Part shown: piece after piece, positions 1 through 11,259 of the stretch
Numbering within the stretch: the first letter of the stretch is position 1
Layout of the letters: every line of letters begins with the position of its first letter
From: Aricia agestis
Lineage: Eukaryota; Arthropoda; Insecta; Lepidoptera; Lycaenidae
Assembly (NCBI RefSeq): GCF_905147365.1
Contig: NC_056409.1
Location: 16,931,001-16,995,000, forward strand
Direction: 5' to 3'
DNA: 64,000 bases
Notes under the pieces: model-generated
The model's database searches: none
Told to the model about the DNA's origin: nothing
Seen by the model: the letters and a program-made list of their open reading frames with translations, nothing else
Translations under genes and position numbers: made by a program

Positions 1-480
1 CTAAAAAGCTTATGTGCCCCCGGACCCTATGCGCCTAGGGTTTCCACCCCAAACGGTTCAAATATGAGATCTCCGCTGAGGTTCTCATATTTGTGCCGCT
101 TCAGGTTTTTCTGCCTGGTTTGCGGCTGCGCCCGCACAGCTCGAGGTTCCCTGGACATGGGACGGGGCAAGTGTGTCGACACAAGTAGCGTCCCACACAA
201 GAGCCCGTCCCACATTCCAGGGGACCAGGGTCATTCCATCGGGTCTCTTGCCATCGTCGCGCGCCAAACCGGAGGGCTCCAGTATAGCTGGCATACCGGC
301 AGTGACAAGAGCCCGACGAATGTGGTCATCCAGGCTGTGATGCCGCGAAAAGCGTCCAGCGCTTCGCGAGCAGCACAACCCGTGGTGACCGTAACTACGT
401 CACCACGGGTCTACGTGCGCGCCGCAACCACACTGATGGGGGACGACATGGAGAGCACCAAGACGCAGGGCAGTTGCTAG
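1..480 (-). pseudogene. Remnant of a retroelement polyprotein C-terminus
   Basis: Read on the minus strand, 378-85 contains KRPDGMTLVPWNVGRALVWD followed by ATCVDTLAPSHV. After a frame change, 215-27 reads HKYENLSGDLIFEPFGVETL and GA, then a stop codon where tryptophan is usual, and GPGAHKLF. This order of motifs (RPDG, PW, WDAT, then KY.NL, GVETLG.WG) I recognise from the C-terminal part of reverse-transcriptase-type proteins widespread in animal genomes. The PDG...WDAT pattern recalls a PD-(D/E)XK nuclease fold, which is inference. It has at least one frameshift and one stop, and continues off the left edge or ends there. Confidence 0.5.
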
Positions 481-1224
481 GCAGAATGTGTTACGGTCCA
501 GCAATGTTCCAGTATGCATAAATTATTCCGAAAAAAACTTTGGTTTCAGAGAAAAATGTTTCGTTGGAATTCAACGATCTTCTGTAAAATGAATAAAAAA
601 ACATAAAGAAAATTACATATTTAAAATGAAAAATGCATACTTGAGTTTTTCTTCCTCCCAGCGGCCAGTTTCTCTCCCCTTTTCTCCAAAAAAAGGAATA
701 TTAATTAACCGAGCTAGCAGAGATGAATGTAAAAAGTTATTTAATACTTCGAAACGCCGGCTACGACAGAGGCTTTCATTGCTTTTTCTTTTTTTTCCAA
801 GTTGTCGAACCAGTTCAAAGCTTGCAGCTTGAGTGTACTTTTGCCGGATATTTTTATATTCAAAGGCCAAGGACGTAGAAATACAATTTTATGCTACCCA
901 AATCATTGAGATTAAAATACACGTGCCGCTGTCATGCCTGGTATCCCATTTATCTGAATAAAAGTCTGCAGTTTTAAAGCTGCAGTTTGCAAATCTGGAC
1001 CGATTGGCTAAAAAGGTCTCTCTCTCTTTATCTATTGGTTTGTTCTATTTGTGACTTTGTCTGTAATTCTTCGGTAGAAAAAAAATACGTACGTGGCACT
1101 CGGGGACTGCAGCGGTAAAGCTTTTGCATAGCATTTTTTATCTACTTATGCAATTATAATTCGCATACGTCTAGTCGCACGCACACAAACACCGTGCCGA
1201 AGTATGCCGAAGGGCTAGTGGCTA
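481..1224. other. No recognisable feature
   Basis: AT-rich sequence with short open stretches on both strands near 613-870 that do not resemble a known protein. Nothing supports a gene here. Confidence 0.4.
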
Positions 1225-1725
1225 CTCTACTCCTATTAGTCTTAGCGTGATAAAATATAGCCTATAGCCTTCCTCAATAAATAGGCTATCTAACACTGAA
1301 AGAATTTTTCAAATCGGACCAGTAGTTCCTGAGATTAGCGCGTTCAAGTTAGCCCTTTCAAATAATTTTTCCCGTTTTTTCCACATTTTCCTCTATTTCT
1401 TCTTATTATTCTATTAGTCTTAGCGTGATAAAATATAGCCTACTAGATGTCCCGCGCGGCTTCGCCCGCGTAAATTAGGAATTTTACAGAAACCGTACAT
1501 TTTCCCATAAAAAATATTTCCCCCGTTTTTCCCACATTTTCCTGAGTTTCTTCGGTCGTATTAGTCTTAGCGTGATAATATAATATAGCCTATTGTCTTA
1601 CTCCATAAATGATCTATCTAACACTGAGATAAGTTTTTAAATCGGACCTGTAGTTCCTGAGATTGACGCGTTCAAGCAAACATACTCTTCAGGTTTATAA
1701 TATTAGGTAGGTATAGATTTTTTTT
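1225..1725 (-). repeat. Dispersed repeat family A, tandem pieces
   Basis: Three pieces begin with 'attagtcttagcgtgata' (about 1237, 1413, 1560). They carry 'atctaacactga', 'agttcctgagatta' and end near 'tttataatattaggta'. The same text occurs in inverse sense at 23,100-23,420 and again at 26,250-26,440, so it is a multicopy mobile family, probably a non-LTR tail. Confidence 0.6.
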
Positions 1726-1734
1726 TATTATCGC

Positions 1735-2225
1735 TTGACAAACTCGAGTCTCGATCTAAAAGACTATGAAATGGTATAATATGGTAGTGATGATGATGAT
1801 GATGATGATGATGAATGTAATTTGCATAGTAGCATATGCTTTCTGTTCTTAAAACAACGCCGAAACTCCCAAACTTGTATCTATAAAGAATCAAGAGTTC
1901 TCTCAGCACCTTCCGAACCACGGTATACCAGGTATATCTCGGTGCAAAATCTTACTTGTTGGTAGCATATGCTTAGAATACTTCTCACGAAACCGAAGTC
2001 ACCACATGTTTCCCTATAAGTTTTGAGGAGTTCCCTCGATTACTTATGGAGCCTTCATCAGATCACCACTTTTGTGAATATAATACCAAATTGGGATGAT
2101 ACCCTATATACCAAAAGAAAAATTTTGAAAATCGGTTAACAAACAGCGGAGTAATCGTTGAATATAAGAAAACGAACATAACACCTCCCCCATTTTGAAA
2201 GTAGGTTAAAATTGTAGCCTATGTG
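1735..2225 (+). repeat. Dispersed repeat family B
   Basis: 'gtctcgatctaaaagactatg', 'cgaaactcccaaac', 'atcagatcaccacttttgtg' and 'gaaaatcggttaacaaac' recur in the same order at 30,880-31,365 and inverted at 12,185-12,560. A (GAT)n microsatellite at 1788-1814 interrupts this copy. Confidence 0.65.
1788..1814. repeat. (GAT)n microsatellite
   Basis: Nine near-perfect GAT/ATG units in a row. Confidence 0.9.
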
Positions 2226-3475
2226 TTATTCTGATGTATATGCTATATTATTGTAAAGTTTCATTAAAATCCTTTCAGTAGTTTTTGCGTGAAAGAGTAA
2301 AAAACATCCATACATCCACACATCCATACATCCATACATCCAAACAAACTTTCGCCTTTATAATATTAGTAGTTAATAGATTCGTCTTCCTCGATAAATG
2401 GGCTATCTAACACTGAAAGAATCATCAAAATCCGTTGCGTAGTTTTAAAGATTAAAAGGGAACAAAGGGACATGAGGGAAAAAAGTGACTTTGTTTTATA
2501 ATATTATGTATAGATAAAATAGATATTATACAGAATAGCGCGCGTTTAGTATATTTTTTTTTGTAATTGTGAGCAATAAAGTGTTTCATTATTATTATTA
2601 AAACTTTGCGAAAAATCTTATAGTTTTATTTAGCTTAGCAAAGCAAACTTTCTTTTTTAAAAATTGTGTTTTTGGTTAATTTTCAATGTAAACAATCGGA
2701 TAAGAGTCATTAAATAACAGGAACAAGAAAAAATTTTTTTTTCTTGACTGGTTTTATATGATGAAATATTAACTTTTAATTAAGTAACTAAAAAATTGAA
2801 AGCACAACACAAGTTTTGGTAAACTTTGCAAGTTATAGTGTAAAAAAGACACCTCAAAAATAAAAATCCATTCACTATTCCAATTTTCGGAGGTTAAAAC
2901 CTCTGGCGACTCCACTAAAGTAAAAAAATAGGATTTTGGTGCGATCTCGGCAACGCGGCAAATGTATCAAAAAAGGTCAAGGTTCAAAACGTTTGCTCAG
3001 GGGATGGCCTTAAACCGAGTCATAATTTTGCGATTTTTGTATTTGAACGGTTTCCATGAAAAAACCCGCAAACAACATTTTTCCTCAATAAAATGCTTTT
3101 TTGGTACTCGTTATTATTTTAGTGAGATGAAATTTCTGTAAAAAAACATTGCAGGACGCATTATAAAGACAATATAATTAACATAATATTATAATGTCAG
3201 TACTCTACGGAGCTGCCAGTTTCAGTATTACCTACATCCCTACATCATTTATTTTTACCTGAGGATTAGCGTCAGGTAAAATGATGAAACGAAGATGATT
3301 TCATACAATGCTAACACGTGCACAGCCCACAGGTGAGTCATTCTAAATAAAGCTTAGGGAAAGTACCGTTTAATGTCCTTATTACCTAATATCTTATATC
3401 TTTAAACGAGCAATTCTTATATTTATATACATTTACAACAATACAACTCTATTTATAAACTAAATTATGAAATAG
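2226..3475. other. Mixed repeat tails, otherwise featureless
   Basis: (CATC CATA)n-like sequence at 2308-2343 and family A words at 2385-2480 ('gggctatctaacactgaaag'). 2,530-3,475 is AT-rich without a recognised feature. It includes 'aaacgagcaattcttatatt' near 3405, a motif also seen at 11.09 and 29.34 kb. Confidence 0.4.
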
Positions 3476-3477
3476 AA

Positions 3478-3770
3478 AACCGGCGTGAAACAGCGCTAGC
3501 GCTGTGTTTCGCCGAGTGAGTGAGTTTACCGGAAGCCCAATCCCCTACCCTATTCCCTTCCCTACCTTCCCCTAATTCCTTCCCATCCCTACCCTCCCCA
3601 ATAGGGGAGGGAAGGGATAGGGTAATAACCCTATTCCCTCTTAAAAGGCCGGCAACGCACCTGCAGCTCTTCTGATGCTGCGAATGTCCATGGGCGACGG
3701 CAGTCGCTTACTATCAGGTGACCCGTTTGCTCGTTTGCCCCCTTATTTCATTAAAAAAAAATGGATGGAC
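3478..3770 (+). mobile_element. Lepidopteran retroposon 3' end with poly(A)
   Basis: 'aaccggcgtgaaacagcgct', CT-rich 'ttcccttccctacc' blocks, 'ggccggcaacgcacctgcag', 'tccatgggcgacgg' and 'cgtttgctcgtttgccccct' end in an A-rich tail. The same order occurs at 62,938-63,180. The poly(A) tail suggests a SINE or LINE 3' end. Confidence 0.65.
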
Positions 3771-4075
3771 GCAGGCCCCCGAAAGGGGGGTTCGGGGGCA
3801 CAGCCCCCCCCCGCCCCCGTCAAAACAAAAACAAACACAATCCAGAAAGTCCGAAAGTTGGTTAGGTTAGGTTAGAACTTAGACCACAACACAGAGGGAG
3901 CCGAGCGAGCGCAGCGAGCGTGTTGCGGCAGCAGCCGGCGACCGTCGTCAAATAAAAGGTTGGCTCAGGGGGCGCAGCCCCCCTCCAAAACAAAAACAAA
4001 CACAATCCAGAAAGTCCAAAAGTAGGTTAGGTTAGAACTGTGACTGTGCTGCGGCAGCAGCCGGCGACCGTCATA
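3770..4075 (+). repeat. GC-rich direct repeat pair with TTAGG words
   Basis: 'caaaacaaaaacaaacacaa' + 'tccagaaagtcc' + 'ggttaggttaga' + 'gcggcagcagccggcgaccg' occurs twice (3822-3952 and 3981-4072). The first copy carries an extra purine-rich 'gagcgagcgcagcgagcg' block. C- and G-rich inverted pieces ('gcccccgaaaggggg') precede it. Composition is unlike the surroundings. Confidence 0.6.
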
Positions 4076-5379
4076 AAACACGCCTCAGAATTTTTTATTT
4101 TTACTTACCTATTGCATTAAACTTTTGGTCACCCCTTAAACTTAATCCGAGAATATTCTTTCAGTAAAATACAAAAAGTTTTCCTATTCTCCCAAATTAC
4201 ATATTAAGCTAATGGTCGCCCTAGTTAATTTGCCATTAAACCAGTTGGCTAAGCGTCGTCTAGCTGTAGTGTTGAACGTTGTAGTCAACAAGTCGGCTAT
4301 ACAACGTATAGCCGTGTGATTGAATGGCGTTGTTCAGTCAAAGGGCTAGCTGTTTGATTGAACGGCTATTTAAACCAGTCGGCTGCGACATATCTACTAG
4401 TTACATTATAAAGTAAATACTTAAAATACTTTTCTCACACATGACACACTAATAATGCTCGAGGCACGATGATTACACCCTTGGCCTTCATAACACAAGG
4501 TTTTATAAACCTTTGTATGTTTAGATTTGAACTTTAAGCCATCGACAAATGTTTTAACTTTTAACCTGTCACCGGTGACCACGACAACAATAGGAAACAA
4601 TAGATTTCCAAGAATCCGCGATCGAAGGATGCTTTGTAAGTTTGTACTATCAAAGAAATGATGATGGGCAAAAATGTATGGGCTCTGGTATAATAGAGCT
4701 CAAACACAATTTATTGTTTGTTTTTTGGAAGGTTACATACCCATGTACACAGTACAATAATGACCAATAGGGCGCTTGTCAAGATCCGTCTGTACGTCCG
4801 TCCGTCTGTTAGCGGTTTTTATCAGTATTAAAATGTTCAAAAACTTTATGAAATGATTGATGTAATGAAAACTGGCCAAGTTAGATTTAATCCACTTGAT
4901 TATCTCACATTATTTAAATAACATCAATTGTTATAGATATTAAATAAAGAAAAGAAATAGACTATTATTTGTTCATAATGTTCTTTGGTTCCTATAAATA
5001 CATATTACGATTTTCCATAGAATTTGCACTCATTTAGATCTCCATTATTTTTACGGCGAAGCCATAGACAAGCATAATGTGTGGTATTGAACTTGGCTTT
5101 TCTTTTTAACATTTATATTTTTGGTGGGAACTTTTATATTTTCGAGTGTGTCCGCGGCGGCGGGAAGGATTCAGAGTGCATATTTAAGCGACGTATAAGG
5201 TTCTGAGTCCATGCACTTAGTTGTGTAAACAATAAACATGTAACTATGTTATTTTGTTTGTTTATCGTTGTTATTTAGCCTTCAGCCTTGACCGCTCAGT
5301 GCTAATGACTCTCAATGTTAAGCTTTGCAGTCGAAATATTAGATTTTAAAACATTCTTAACCATTATTATAACGAGCTT
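4076..5379. other. No clear gene; a palindrome-rich patch at 4.2-4.4 kb
   Basis: 4,215-4,395 repeats 'accagttggct/accagtcggct' and 'cggctatacaacgtatagccg', likely a decayed inverted-repeat element. The rest is AT-rich and unremarkable. Confidence 0.4.
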
Positions 5380-6235
5380 TACCCCGCGGCTTCGCTCGCG
5401 TTCCACTGTGTAAGCGTAGTCCACAAGTTTAGCTATCAAATGAGACCTTTTTTATCTTCATAGGATATTTACATGAGAAGTACTGGTCAGATTAGTGTGA
5501 AAGCCCGAGAAAAACTAAAATGGCTGCCATTTCACAACCGTGAGAGAGAGAAAAAATTTGAGGGCCAATTTGTCGAGAAAATATGCCATAGATCATGATT
5601 CATGACATCAAAGGATCGGACACCGGTGTCGATGTTGTGCTCGAAATAATGCCTGCGTGCCTGCCTTCTCTTCTATTGTGTAGGAAACTCAGAATATAAC
5701 GGCTTCCTCAAAAGATTTTCTCAAGACTTTTCTTTCTGACGGAAGTTGTTACAATGTATTGAATCGACAATATCTTGCTTTTTCTGGTTAACCGACTTTA
5801 AAATAGAAAGATATACACCTAGACATAATTAAACTAAATCGTCAATTTAATTATGGTTTGTTTTGAGTCAAAAGTGGACAAAAAAATTAGTTCCTTTGAC
5901 AAAAGATTGTTCATTTATAAAGATACTGAGCTCTAGCCTAAACACTAGAACCATATTAAGAACCTAGCTCTAGAACTAAACTTAATTCTTAACTGTCTAA
6001 TGTGGTCAAGTCGAATTTTCCATCCGGGACCAAACCTCAGTTATATCATCTTCATCTTGCATAATGGTTTCCCTCGGTTTGGCCGCCGCGGGTATTCCCT
6101 CGGACGTGACTTGGTACGCTAATATCTAATTTCGCGGCGCACAATTTATCTTAACGACTACTTATGCTGAGATTTTGCAATAGAATGAATCATTACTGGG
6201 TATAGAAACATGTCCGAATAGTTATTGCGTTTCGC
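5380..6235. other. Decayed LINE-type start, then featureless
   Basis: 'taccccgcggcttcgctcgcg' at 5380 is a common start word of lepidopteran repeat copies. Nothing recognisable follows up to the inverted repeat at 6,236. Confidence 0.4.
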
Positions 6236-6310
6236 TTACTTAATGTTATACTTAGTTCAGCAATTAAAATTGATGATTATTATGAACCAAACCAACAACC
6301 AAACCAATTT

Positions 6311-6458
6311 ATTGGTTGTACCAGTATTTTTTTTTACTAGTTATTAAAAAACGCACATAATACAATACTATGTGCAATAATCTATTATTGCCCATAGTAT
6401 TGTATTGTGTGCGCGTTTTTAATTAACAAGTAAAAAAAAACTACTGGTACAACTAATA
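6311..6458. repeat. Palindrome of about 148 bp
   Basis: Arms of about 72 bp ('attggttgtaccagtatttt...' and its near reverse complement ending '...actggtacaactaat') meet around 6383. Confidence 0.7.
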
Positions 6459-6589
6459 GGTATATAATAATAATAATATAATAATAATAACATCTATGGA
6501 CGCTTCACACCACGTCAGTCTGGCCCCGTGGTGAAGGACTGTGTTACAACTTACAGGTACCAGACAACGGATATATATTTAATACTTTT

Positions 6590-7522
6590 TAGGGTTCCGT
6601 ACCTCAAAAGGAAAAAACGGAACCCTTATAGGATCACTTTGTTGTCCGTCTGTCCGTCTGTCAAGACCCTTTTTCTCAGGAACGTGTGAAGGTATGAAGC
6701 TGAAATTTATATCAATTACTCAGGTCTACTGTCCCTTGAAGCTGTGAAAAAATCAAACTTCTAAGCCAACGCAATCAAAAGATACAGCCGTTTATGCCGC
6801 AAATTTTCGACACTTGCAAGGGAATCAAAACCTACAGGGTGCTTCCCGTGAACTCAGAATCTTGAAATTTGATACGAAGCAACGTCTTATAGCATAGATA
6901 AAGGAAAAATTACGAAAACCATACATTTTTAGTTACATCACATAATATATTTTTTTTTAATAATTTTAAACTTACTACCCATTTCCTCATAAACGCGTAG
7001 AGGTATTAAATTGAAATTCATACCAAATACTCAGGTCTATAATACCTTTAAGCTGTAACAAAATCAAACTTCTATGTCAACGCAATCAAACGAAACAGCA
7101 ATTTAAGCTGCATATTTTGAAACTCGCAAGTACTCGCAAGGGAATCAAAACCTAAAGGGTACTTCCAGTCGACCTAGAATCTTGAAATTTGGCATGAAGC
7201 AACGTTTTATAGCACACATAAAGGAAAAATTCCGAAAACCTTAAATTTTTAGTTACATTACAAAATATATATTTTTTAATAAATATAAACTTATTACTTT
7301 TTTCCTCATGAACGCGTAGAGCTATTACTTAAACGATAAAGAGATCTTTGTCTTAAATTTATGCTCCTCCATCTTTCCCCATTGTAATGTTATGAATTTC
7401 ATTTTGCAATAAAAATACCATAGTTATGACTCGATTGTCGTAATGAACGAACTTTGTAAACCTTGCAGGTTTGTACGGAACCCTCGGTGCGCGAGTCCGA
7501 CTCGCACTTGGCCGGTTTTTAT
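6590..7522. mobile_element. Lepidopteran dispersed element, about 930 bp
   Basis: One end is 'agggttccgtacctcaaaag', then 'acggaaccct' and C/T-rich 'gtccgtctgtccgtctgtc'. The other end is 'gagtccgactcgcacttggc' + 'cggtttttat'. An inner block repeats about every 325 bp ('aatcaaacttctaagccaac'). A shorter copy is inserted at 18,156-18,676 and end fragments occur at 22.36, 28.91, 30.12 and 58.97 kb. Confidence 0.65.
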
Positions 7523-7569
7523 TATACTATACATATATTTAAGATTTTTATTATATGATACACATATTT

Positions 7570-7680
7570 AATACACATCCATGACCCAGGAACTTTGAAA
7601 AACTTTTTGTTCCGTCGGCGGGATTCAAACTCGCGACCCCCGGCTTGAGCTACCAACCACTGAGCCACAGAGGTCGTCAT
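7570..7680 (-). mobile_element. tRNA-headed SINE fragment
   Basis: The minus strand reads 'tggctcagtggttggta' (like an A box) and, about 20 nt later, 'gagtttgaatcc' (B box), then 'cgacggaacaaaaagttttt' and 'ggatgtgtatt'. The same tail follows the tRNA-like heads at 25.73-25.80 and 61.85-61.93 kb. Confidence 0.6.
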
Positions 7681-7742
7681 ATAAGTTGGTTTGGTTCATA
7701 ATAATCATCAATTTTAATTGCTCCTATAACATTAAGTAAGCA

Positions 7743-8210
7743 AATTAATAACCTAATGGTAAGCGGTTGTTGATTTCATCAAAGAAATTGTGTGTTCTAG
7801 ACCTCAGAATATAAAAAATAACATAAGGTTCCGGTAGCCTTATTCACTTACTACAAAGTGAAGTATTTTTTGTTATTGATATTACAGTACTTATTTGTAA
7901 CTTTGGTACTTACCTCCACGAAAAAAAATCAATTTTCCTAATTGTAATCATTGCACGTGCATTTTATCTGTACTTTTCGTGCAAAGCCTATCAGATGTTG
8001 GACACGCCAGCTCCAACTATAATCCTATATATTATAATAATATTATAAAACCTCCATTTTGCCAAGATAAAGTTTATCGAACATAATATTATTCAAGTAG
8101 TGGTCAAGGTTTATTAGGAGGACAGACTATGAAATAAATTATGCATATTAAATAATTTAATACTGAAAATTTTAGGAAAGGTCGTGGTAGGTCCCCTGCA
8201 AGCGTCATAA
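7743..8210. other. No recognisable feature
   Basis: AT-rich sequence without repeats or open frames worth naming. Confidence 0.4.
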
Positions 8211-8325
8211 ACAGTCAACGGCTGCCGTCGGCTGCCGTCGGCTGCCGTCGGCTGCCGCCGACACGTGCCGTCGCCTGCCGTCGGCGCGTGCCGCTGACAC
8301 GTGCCGTTCGTCTGTAAGCGCTCAT
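8211..8325. repeat. GC-rich minisatellite, half copy of the 26.5-kb MITE
   Basis: Tandem 'gtcggctgcc' units, then 'cgacacgtgccgtcgcctgc' and the end word 'gtgccgttcgtctgtaagcg'. That end word matches the terminal repeat of the element at 26,541-26,692. Confidence 0.65.
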
Positions 8326-8440
8326 ATTATTATATTCGAGGCGTAAGCAAAATGATAAAATCTCATATTTTTTTTCAAATTCAAAAAACTCAAGAAAAGC
8401 AAATCTTCCTACGGCCATTCTCCGGTTTGGCATTATTTGC

Positions 8441-10654
8441 CTAATTACCGTTACCATTTTTTTTCTTCGCTAATTTGACTTAAACTCATTAATATATGAA
8501 AGTAATGAAAGATACAAATACAATAATAAATTTGGCGTGGTACAGTTAATTACAGTTTTTTAGATAAAAAGACTTAAAAATTTTATGGGTACGGTAATTA
8601 GACAAATGTAAATTTGTATGTAACGGTAATTAGAAAGCATTATAATTCTATCTAAAACATTATAGAAAAACACTGATTAATAAGTTGCACATGTATAATT
8701 GTCACAAAAGGGGTAGAATTAACGATGTCCTTTACAACCATAATCTGCCAATATTAAAAAATAGACACTTTCAAATAAAATCTGAAAAATGAGAAAATAA
8801 CCACAAACATTATTTTAATCGGTAGATATTTATTAAGATCCAGGTAAGATGAACCTAAAAATAATTATATTCTAAATCTCTTTGGACAGAATAGCAACTC
8901 AAATGTAGCTCACAGCTTTTACTGTTCGAAATTTACTTATTTTTGTTTTCTCGTAATTTTACAAGTTCATCTCTATTTATGAACACTTATTTCTCGATTT
9001 TTTTTTCAATTTTTTTCTTTTCTTTTTGTCTTTTATTATAAGCTCTAAAGTTTAACTCATTTCTTTTTTGAGTTTTCTTCCGCCGTTTTGTTGGAATTTC
9101 GCTGATAAGCAGTATTTTCTTTTATTAAGTACACCTTTCTTTCACTTTTTCCTTTGATCTCTGATATAAAACTGGGTAATTTCAAATTTTTACTCGACGT
9201 TTCCAAGGAACAAGCCTTCTTTTCTCCAATTTCTTCTCTGGTCATTCCCATCCAAAAAAAAAATTCTATATAATTTTATGAATACTCAGCATATAGATAT
9301 CTACATATTATATATATCACAAAGGGACTAACTGACATAGTGATGTATCAACGCACAGCCCAAACCACAAAACACAATGTTGTGACGTACGCATCCGCTA
9401 AGAAAGTTTTTTTATCAATTCTACCCCCCTGCCTCCCTCTAGCAAGTGCAACTTCATTTAGAAACACGGGTGGTATTGTACTAACTTTGTGTTCACGGGG
9501 TTGAAAAACAAGAAGTTCACTTTTCTTAGAGTTATACCTGAGTCCTTGGGCCTCGGCATACGCTTGACACTTGCCTAGCAGTTTTCTGAGGCCACTGATC
9601 GAGGGACTGAGCAACACTATGTCATCAGCATAACTAATGTTGTTCAGCATTACTCCGCCAATGGAACAACTGATATTAGTGCTGCTCAGCTCCTCGATCA
9701 GCTTATTTACGTAAAGGTTGAACAGACGAGGAGATGTTATTCCACCTTGTCGAACTTCACACCTTAATTTATACTCGCTAGAGAGAGCCCCAGACCACTT
9801 TACAACATAATTTTAAACAGATCGGGCTAATACTTTCCATGCCTAAAGCTACTATGAAGTAGGCATCCCTTAAGAAAGGGTTTTGATAAATTCTACCTCT
9901 AAGGGGATAAAATAGGGGATGAAAGATTGTATATAATAATACTTTTTAACGCGGGCAAAGCGCGGGCAAAAGCTAGTATTATTAAAGACTCATTCATGAT
10001 AATAATAATCTATGAAAACCGTGAGAAAACTTCAATTGATAAAAAAGTATGTATCAGTTATTCATACAACGGTAATTAGGAACATATGGTAATTAGTATA
10101 CGGTTATTACAAAAAGTTAGACTTTCTTGAAAAATTTTAAAAACCGACAGAGTTTGCAAAAACTTGCTTAGGGCAACGTACGCAGGCCAAATTACTTTCT
10201 AGATTGACATGATCAAAATACAATGTTATTTAAAAATCAAGTAGCAAAATAAGATTACGGTAATTAGGAAAGTTCGTTACCAAAGCTACGGTAAGTAGAT
10301 ACTCTCGTGCTTCATCGGCGGCACACTAACATTAACGACGTGGGACCGCTGATGGGCCGTGGAACACGCTAAGGAGAAGTGACCCGTGCACTTGTAATGT
10401 GCCAAATCCTGTTATTTTTGGGTGGGCACCCGAAAACAGCATGCGTTACGGTAATTAGAACTTTTGATAAGACAAGCGATTATTTCATGATAACTATTAA
10501 TAGGCTGGACCTATTGAGTCGATATTTTAAAATGCGATAACCAATGTTTATGAGCATTTAAAACGATGAATAGATCATGGTTAATATGTATGTTATAAAA
10601 ATTACAAGCAAATTTTGAGATCACGTTGGTGTGGGGACACGTCACGGTAATGAG
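8441..10654. repeat. Array of dispersed 'acggtaattag' words
   Basis: Near-identical 11-12-mers at 8441-8453 (minus), 8590-8601, 8622-8633, 10069-10079, 10086-10096, 10256-10267, 10287-10298 (one change), 10447-10458 and 10643-10654 (two changes). The intervals are irregular and the flanks differ, so it is not a simple tandem repeat. The gap 8.64-10.06 kb contains an inserted retroelement piece. Confidence 0.55.
9430..9815 (-). pseudogene. Non-LTR retrotransposon reverse transcriptase fragment
   Basis: The minus strand reads KLRCEVRQGGITSPRLFNLY, then VNKLIEELSS, SIGGVMLNNISYADDIVLLS, PSISGLRKLLGKCQAYAEAQ and GLRYNSKKSELLVF. YADD is the reverse transcriptase catalytic motif and RQGG..SP.LFNLY is the motif before it. 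Both ends are abruptly cut. The reading frame is open in this piece but far too short for a working enzyme. Confidence 0.85.
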
Positions 10655-11085
10655 AAAAACATGATTTTTGAACACGACTTAAATTAATTTAGTCTGAATT
10701 ACTTAAATTAGAAGCCTGTGTTTAAGTTTGTAGCTAGTTACGGATGCTATCTACCGTTTAAAAATATTGCATACTTGAATAAGATAATACAATAATTACA
10801 GAGTATACAAGCCCGGGACACTTAAATTTTGCTCTCCTGAGAATGGCCGCCTAAGGACCCTCAAACAAAAATTAACTGGCGGTACACGGGCCACGACACC
10901 ACGCACTAAGGCACGCTACGCTTCTGCGTAAAAATTTTGGCTTTCTTGTCCGGAAAATTAAGTAAATTTTGAAGCAAGTTTTACCTTGCTGATAAGTGAT
11001 ACCAAAGAGAAATCAATATACATAATATTATATTATAATTATAGTACTTTATTTTCGAGCCATTCTCGAGTGATTATTACGAGCA
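10655..11085. other. No recognisable feature
   Basis: Continues the composition of the preceding array region. No gene or inverted repeat recognised. Confidence 0.35.
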
Positions 11086-11111
11086 ATTCTATATATATAT
11101 ATATATTGCTC

Positions 11112-11253
<142 letters not shown>

Positions 11254-11259
11254 AATTGC

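Larger units (their letters stand above)
6236..7742. mobile_element. Nested foldback: inverted arms around two other repeats
   Basis: 6236-6296 ('cttacttaatgttata... gaaccaaaccaac') is inverted at about 7681-7742. Inside lie a second palindrome (6311-6458), a full repeat of the 'GGGTTCCGT / GGCCAAGTGCGAGTC' family (6590-7520) and a tRNA-headed SINE piece (7570-7680). Confidence 0.6.

Noticed and set aside
613..870. 85-residue minus-strand frame near the left edge
   Set aside because: Lysine-rich translation of AT-rich DNA; no known domain and an overlapping frame on the other strand.
7570..7680. Minus-strand tRNA gene
   Set aside because: A-box and B-box-like words are present, but no acceptor stem or anticodon arm can be drawn and the same tail follows related copies elsewhere, so it is a SINE head.
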